DNA of 26,186 bases, taken from positions 1 through 26,186 of the forward strand of contig CAKZIH010000319.1 of NCBI GenBank assembly GCA_936931335.1. Reading direction: 5' to 3'. The DNA comes from an uncultured Nostocoides sp. (GTDB lineage: Bacteria; Actinomycetota; Actinomycetes; Actinomycetales; Dermatophilaceae). Of this stretch, positions 23,324 to 26,186 are shown piece by piece. How positions within the stretch are numbered: position 1 is the first letter of the stretch; each line of letters begins with the position of its first letter. The notes under the pieces are model-generated. The model made no database searches, was not told the origin of the DNA, and saw only the letters and a list, made by a program, of their open reading frames with translations. The position numbers were made by a program, and so were the translations under genes.

Positions 23324-25183
23324 TCATCCGACGAACACCAGAGCGGCGAGGACAAGCAGGCCGGCGATCACCCAGAGCAGATCGGTGGCGATGCGCTCGC
23401 GCCGGTGCACCAGCTCACCGACCCGGCCAGCCAGCGCGGGCACCCAGCCGGCACCCTTGACATAGGTGTCGATGACCTCGCGATCGAGGAAGGCGACCAG
23501 ACGGGCCAGGACGAGCACCGGCATACCGACGCCGCGCACGTATGCCGTGTCCACGCCATACCCGCAGCTGGCCGCGCGCATCAGGCGCGGCGCTTCGCGG
23601 CGGTCGTCGGGACGCAGGTACCAGCCGACGAGCATGCCCACGAGAATGAGGACCAGGGTCAAGCCAAGCAGCGGGGCGTGGAACTCCAAGGCGGGGAAGG
23701 GGCCGAGGACGAAGACCAGGCCACCGGCGATGCTGCCGGCGGCCAGCACGGCCAATGCGATCGCGGCCAGGGGCGACAGGGGCCGGGGCTCATGTCCCGG
23801 CGGGGTGCGCGGTCCGCGGTCGCTCGCGACGATCTCGTAGGCGCGGGTGGCATAGGCCGCGGTCAGCGCCACGGTGACCAGCAACGCGACCATGACCACC
23901 CCGGCCCGCAGCTCGCTGCCACCCGCGGTGCCGGCATGCGCGGTGGCCGCGATGACCTCTTCCTTGGACAGGCCGCCCACGGTCAGGGGTACCCCGGCGA
24001 GCGCGAGCAGGCCGGCACCCCAGACCACGCGGGCGAAACCGCGTCCGATCGCGCTGCCAGTCAGATCGCGGGCGGCGGTGGACCCGGCGGCCACGGCCAG
24101 CCAGCCCACGGTGAGGAAGAGCAGGGCCTTGAAGATCGCGTGGGCGAAAAGGTGCCCGCCGGCGGCGTTGGCCGCGGCCTGGGGGGTCTGTGCTACGGCG
24201 AGCGGCGCCAGCATGATGCCGATCTGGCTGATCGTGCTCCACGCCAGCAAGCGTTTGAGGTCGGTCTGCAGGAAGGCGGTGAATGCGGCCAGCGTCATGG
24301 TCAGCGCGACCGAGATCGCCAGCACCCAGCGGGCGACGGGGGCGGTGAGCAGCGCCGGTGCGAGGCGGCTGAGCACCCAGGTGCCGGCGGCGACCATGGT
24401 GGCGGCGTGGATGAGCGCCGAGGCCGGGGTGGGGCCCTCCATGGCGTCGGTGAGCCAGTCGGAAAAGGGCAGTTGGGCGGACTTGCCGAGCACCCCGATG
24501 ACCAGCAGCGTCAGCGCCAGGTCGACGTATGCCGGGTTCGCCGCCACGCAGGCGCCGGTGTCGGAGCAGAGCTGCTGACCCGCGGCGGCCTGGACCACAG
24601 TGGTCAGATCGCTGGTGCGGGCCAGGGCGATCAACCCCACCACGCCGAGGATGAATGCCGCATCGGCGAGCCGGGTCACCAAGAACGCCTTGTATGCCGC
24701 CCGCCGCGCGCTCGCGCGCTGGCTCCAGTGGCCGATGAGCAGATAGGAGCACCAGCCCATGACTTCCCAGCCGACGAGGATCAGGACCAGATCGCGGGCG
24801 GTGACCAGCAAGACCATGGCGGCGGCAAAGAGGCTCACCGTGGCGGCGAAGGCCGGATAGCGCTCGTCGTCGGCGAGGTACCAGGCGGCGAAGATCTGCA
24901 CCGCGCAAGTCACCACCAGCACGGTCAGCGCGATCACCGCGGTCAGACCCCCACCGCTCACCGTCACCGGCAGGTCGAGGACGACCTGGGAGCGCAGGAT
25001 CGGCAGCCGCCAGGTGGAGTCCGGGCCGGGCAGCGCGGCGATCCCAGTCGCGACGGCGGCGAGGGAGACCAGGATCGCCAGCCCGCGGGTCAGGGCGTGG
25101 CTGCGCAATCCGGTCGCCAGCAGCAATGGCGCCGCGGCGGCGAGCCCCATGAGGGTGAGACCGAGGAGGTGGGCGGACGTCAT
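23324..25183 (-). CDS. nuoL: NADH-quinone oxidoreductase subunit L (distal complex I antiporter-like subunit)
   Basis: 619 residues with about 16 hydrophobic helices, including the long C-terminal part that holds the lateral helix. Conserved landmarks are VGWEVMGWCSYLLIGHW (E140), GKSAQLPFSDWLTDAMEG (K234), PTPASALIHAATMVAAG and LQTDLKRLLAWSTISQIG. It forms the distal proton pump of the membrane arm. ATG 25183 overlaps the nuoK stop by 4 bp. A loop between helices carries C206 and C212 (QLCSDTGACVAANP), absent from the E. coli protein as I recall it; a disulfide is possible if the loop faces outward. Confidence 0.96.
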   Translation of the reverse strand: MTSAHLLGLTLMGLAAAAPLLLATGLRSHALTRGLAILVSLAAVATGIAALPGPDSTWRLPILRSQVVLDLPVTVSGGGLTAVIALTVLVVTCAVQIFAAWYLADDERYPAFAATVSLFAAAMVLLVTARDLVLILVGWEVMGWCSYLLIGHWSQRASARRAAYKAFLVTRLADAAFILGVVGLIALARTSDLTTVVQAAAGQQLCSDTGACVAANPAYVDLALTLLVIGVLGKSAQLPFSDWLTDAMEGPTPASALIHAATMVAAGTWVLSRLAPALLTAPVARWVLAISVALTMTLAAFTAFLQTDLKRLLAWSTISQIGIMLAPLAVAQTPQAAANAAGGHLFAHAIFKALLFLTVGWLAVAAGSTAARDLTGSAIGRGFARVVWGAGLLALAGVPLTVGGLSKEEVIAATAHAGTAGGSELRAGVVMVALLVTVALTAAYATRAYEIVASDRGPRTPPGHEPRPLSPLAAIALAVLAAGSIAGGLVFVLGPFPALEFHAPLLGLTLVLILVGMLVGWYLRPDDRREAPRLMRAASCGYGVDTAYVRGVGMPVLVLARLVAFLDREVIDTYVKGAGWVPALAGRVGELVHRRERIATDLLWVIAGLLVLAALVFVG

Positions 25184-25548
25184 ACCTGGGCCTCGGTGGC
25201 GGGCGCAGCGGCGAGCGAGCTCGTGCTGGTGGGGAGGGGGTCAGTGCGTGTGGGTACGGGATCGGTCAGGTCGATCCGGCCGCGGCGGCGGAAGACCGCA
25301 ACGATCACCGCCAGGGCGAGCACGACCTCCGCGGCGGCGATGGTGATCACGAAGAGCGTCAGCACATTGCCCGCCGACCACTGGTCGCCCCCGACCGCGC
25401 CCGCGGTGACCAGCAGCAGGCCGGCGCCACCGAGGATGAGTTCGATCCCGACGAGCACGAGGACGGCATTGCGGCGGGCGAGCACGCCATAGGTGCCGAT
25501 GCCGACCAGGGCGGCGGCGACGGCATACGGGAAGGCGAGGTGGATCAT
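25180..25548 (-). CDS. nuoK: NADH-quinone oxidoreductase subunit K
   Basis: 122 residues from ATG 25548, with three membrane helices. The two buried proton-path glutamates of the family are present: E36 in VLVGIELILGGAGLL and E74 in FVITIAAAEVVLALAVIVAVF. The C-terminus has an extra ~25 residues rich in T, P, S and A compared with the roughly 100-residue enterobacterial protein. The start at 25548 rather than the longer upstream frame is supported by GGAG 9 nt before it, by matching the conserved N-terminus, and by the ATGA overlap with the nuoJ stop (25545-25548). Confidence 0.95.
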   Translation of the reverse strand: MIHLAFPYAVAAALVGIGTYGVLARRNAVLVLVGIELILGGAGLLLVTAGAVGGDQWSAGNVLTLFVITIAAAEVVLALAVIVAVFRRRGRIDLTDPVPTRTDPLPTSTSSLAAAPATEAQV

Positions 25549-26078
25549 CGGGGGCTCCGTGCGCCTTGCGCGACCCGTGCGCCCGGGGTGACGCGGGCAA
25601 CCGCGAAGGCGGCGACCAGCGCGGCGAGCAGCAGCACCGAAAGCGCCTCGAACGGCCACGCCCAAACCGCGAAGAGGTCGGCCGCGAGCGCGCCGGAGTC
25701 GGTGGCCGAGCGGCGGATGGCGTCTTCGCCGGCGAGCGGGACGAGCACCGCGAGCAGCAGCGCGGTCACCCCGGCGGCCAACAGCCCGGCGAGCGCCCGG
25801 TGCATCCGGGAAGCGGAGTGGTCCGGGCTGGGTCCGATGGGTGCGCGGGTGAGCATCAGCGCGAAGATCACCAGGACGACCACCGCGCCGACATAGACGA
25901 GGACGTGGACCAGGGCGACGAGTTCGGCGCCGAGGACGAGATAACAGCCGGCCAGGCCGCCGAGGGTGAGCACCAACCAGAGCGCGGAGTGCACGAGGTG
26001 GCGGGTGGTCACCGCGAGCAGCGCCGCCGCGATGGTGATCGCGCCGGCGCCGAGGAAGGCCAGGTCGAGCCCGGTCAC
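25545..26078 (-). CDS. nuoJ: NADH-quinone oxidoreductase subunit J
   Basis: 177 residues with five hydrophobic helices. The conserved helix-3 region LVALVHVLVYVGAVVVLVIFALML, involved in coupling quinone chemistry to the membrane arm, is clear. The start is GTG 26078, overlapping the stop of the upstream frame as GTGA. An AGGCGGAG-like ribosome site precedes it at close spacing, so coupled translation from nuoI is likely. The region after helix 3 (TRAPIGPSPDHSASRMHR) is a cytoplasmic loop typical of actinobacterial NuoJ. Confidence 0.94.
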   Translation of the reverse strand: MTGLDLAFLGAGAITIAAALLAVTTRHLVHSALWLVLTLGGLAGCYLVLGAELVALVHVLVYVGAVVVLVIFALMLTRAPIGPSPDHSASRMHRALAGLLAAGVTALLLAVLVPLAGEDAIRRSATDSGALAADLFAVWAWPFEALSVLLLAALVAAFAVARVTPGARVAQGARSPR

Positions 26079-26186
26079 GGCTCCGCCTGCGGCGGGTCCG
26101 GTATGGCGTCGCCCCCTTGCCCCGCCGGGGGCCGCGGGCGCGCGGGCTGGGCGGGGCGATTTGCCCCGGCGGAACGGCCGCCAGCA
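26075..26186 (-). CDS. nuoI: C-terminal tail of nuoI (partial, runs off the right edge)
   Basis: On the minus strand one frame is open from the window edge to TGA 26077-26075, which overlaps the nuoJ GTG start by 4 bp. My hand translation gives about 36 residues rich in Pro, Ala, Gly and Arg, ending in GGDAIPDPPQAEP. No iron-sulfur motif lies in this short piece, so the name rests on operon order (nuoI precedes nuoJ) and on actinobacterial NuoI often having a proline-rich C-terminal extension. The 4Fe-4S ferredoxin part would lie outside the window. Confidence 0.55.
   Translation of the reverse strand, partial: AGGRSAGANRPAQPARPRPPAGQGGDAIPDPPQAEP

Noticed and set aside
23045..25492. 815-codon open frame on + strand opposite nuoL/nuoM
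   Set aside because: It is antisense to two clear complex I genes; composition is Gly/Arg/Gln/His-rich low complexity from GC3 bias with no domain.

Overview
The window reads as chromosome of a high-GC (roughly 70% by eye) actinobacterium. Support for this comes from strong GC3 codon bias, GTG starts, many ATGA/TGATG gene overlaps, a single-chain multidomain acyl-CoA carboxylase, a heterodimeric ABC exporter of actinobacterial type, and a class II tRNA-Tyr without encoded CCA. A Micrococcales-type organism is plausible, but I cannot name the genus. I see no phage genes, transposase, CRISPR array or rRNA.

Layout. (1) 1-2425: a multispanning HGSNAT/COG4299-like acyltransferase (+), then hchA (-), a Hsp31/DJ-1 stress protein. 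hchA sits between two copies of a complex palindromic repeat, and the whole unit is bounded by a perfect 16-bp inverted repeat. (2) 2426-10673: an acyl-CoA block with a 1833-residue biotin carboxylase/BCCP/carboxyltransferase fusion (-), a membrane-anchored alpha/beta hydrolase-like protein (-), and a divergent AMP-forming acyl-CoA synthetase (+). (3) 10847-16027 (+): an SPFH-domain membrane protein, an 88-residue two-helix membrane protein, and two ABC exporter half-transporters. The two NBDs have complementary degenerate motifs, as expected for a heterodimer. A hairpin overlapping the last stop codon closes this unit. (4) 16052-16686: tRNA-Tyr(GTA) (-), divergent from yajQ (+). (5) 16807-20188 (-): pepN (M1 aminopeptidase) immediately downstream of htpX (membrane zinc protease). 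(6) 20267-26186 (-): the distal half of a complex I operon, nuoI (C-terminal tail only), J, K, L, M, N. Genes are joined by 4-bp overlaps or a 13-bp gap, and the operon continues beyond the right edge.

How they work together. nuoI-N encode the proton-pumping membrane arm of NADH:quinone oxidoreductase. The carboxylase and acyl-CoA synthetase feed acyl-CoA/malonyl-CoA-type metabolism. HtpX and PepN form a plausible membrane-protein quality-control and peptide-turnover pair. The SPFH protein with the ABC pair is a candidate membrane-microdomain-associated exporter of unknown substrate.

Non-coding observations. The window has three notable intergenic palindromic structures. It also shows a striking excess of CATAC/GTATG, especially GCATAC/GTATGC, inside and outside genes. 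No gap between genes exceeds 300 bp; the largest (2133-2425) holds the hchA upstream region and one of the repeats.
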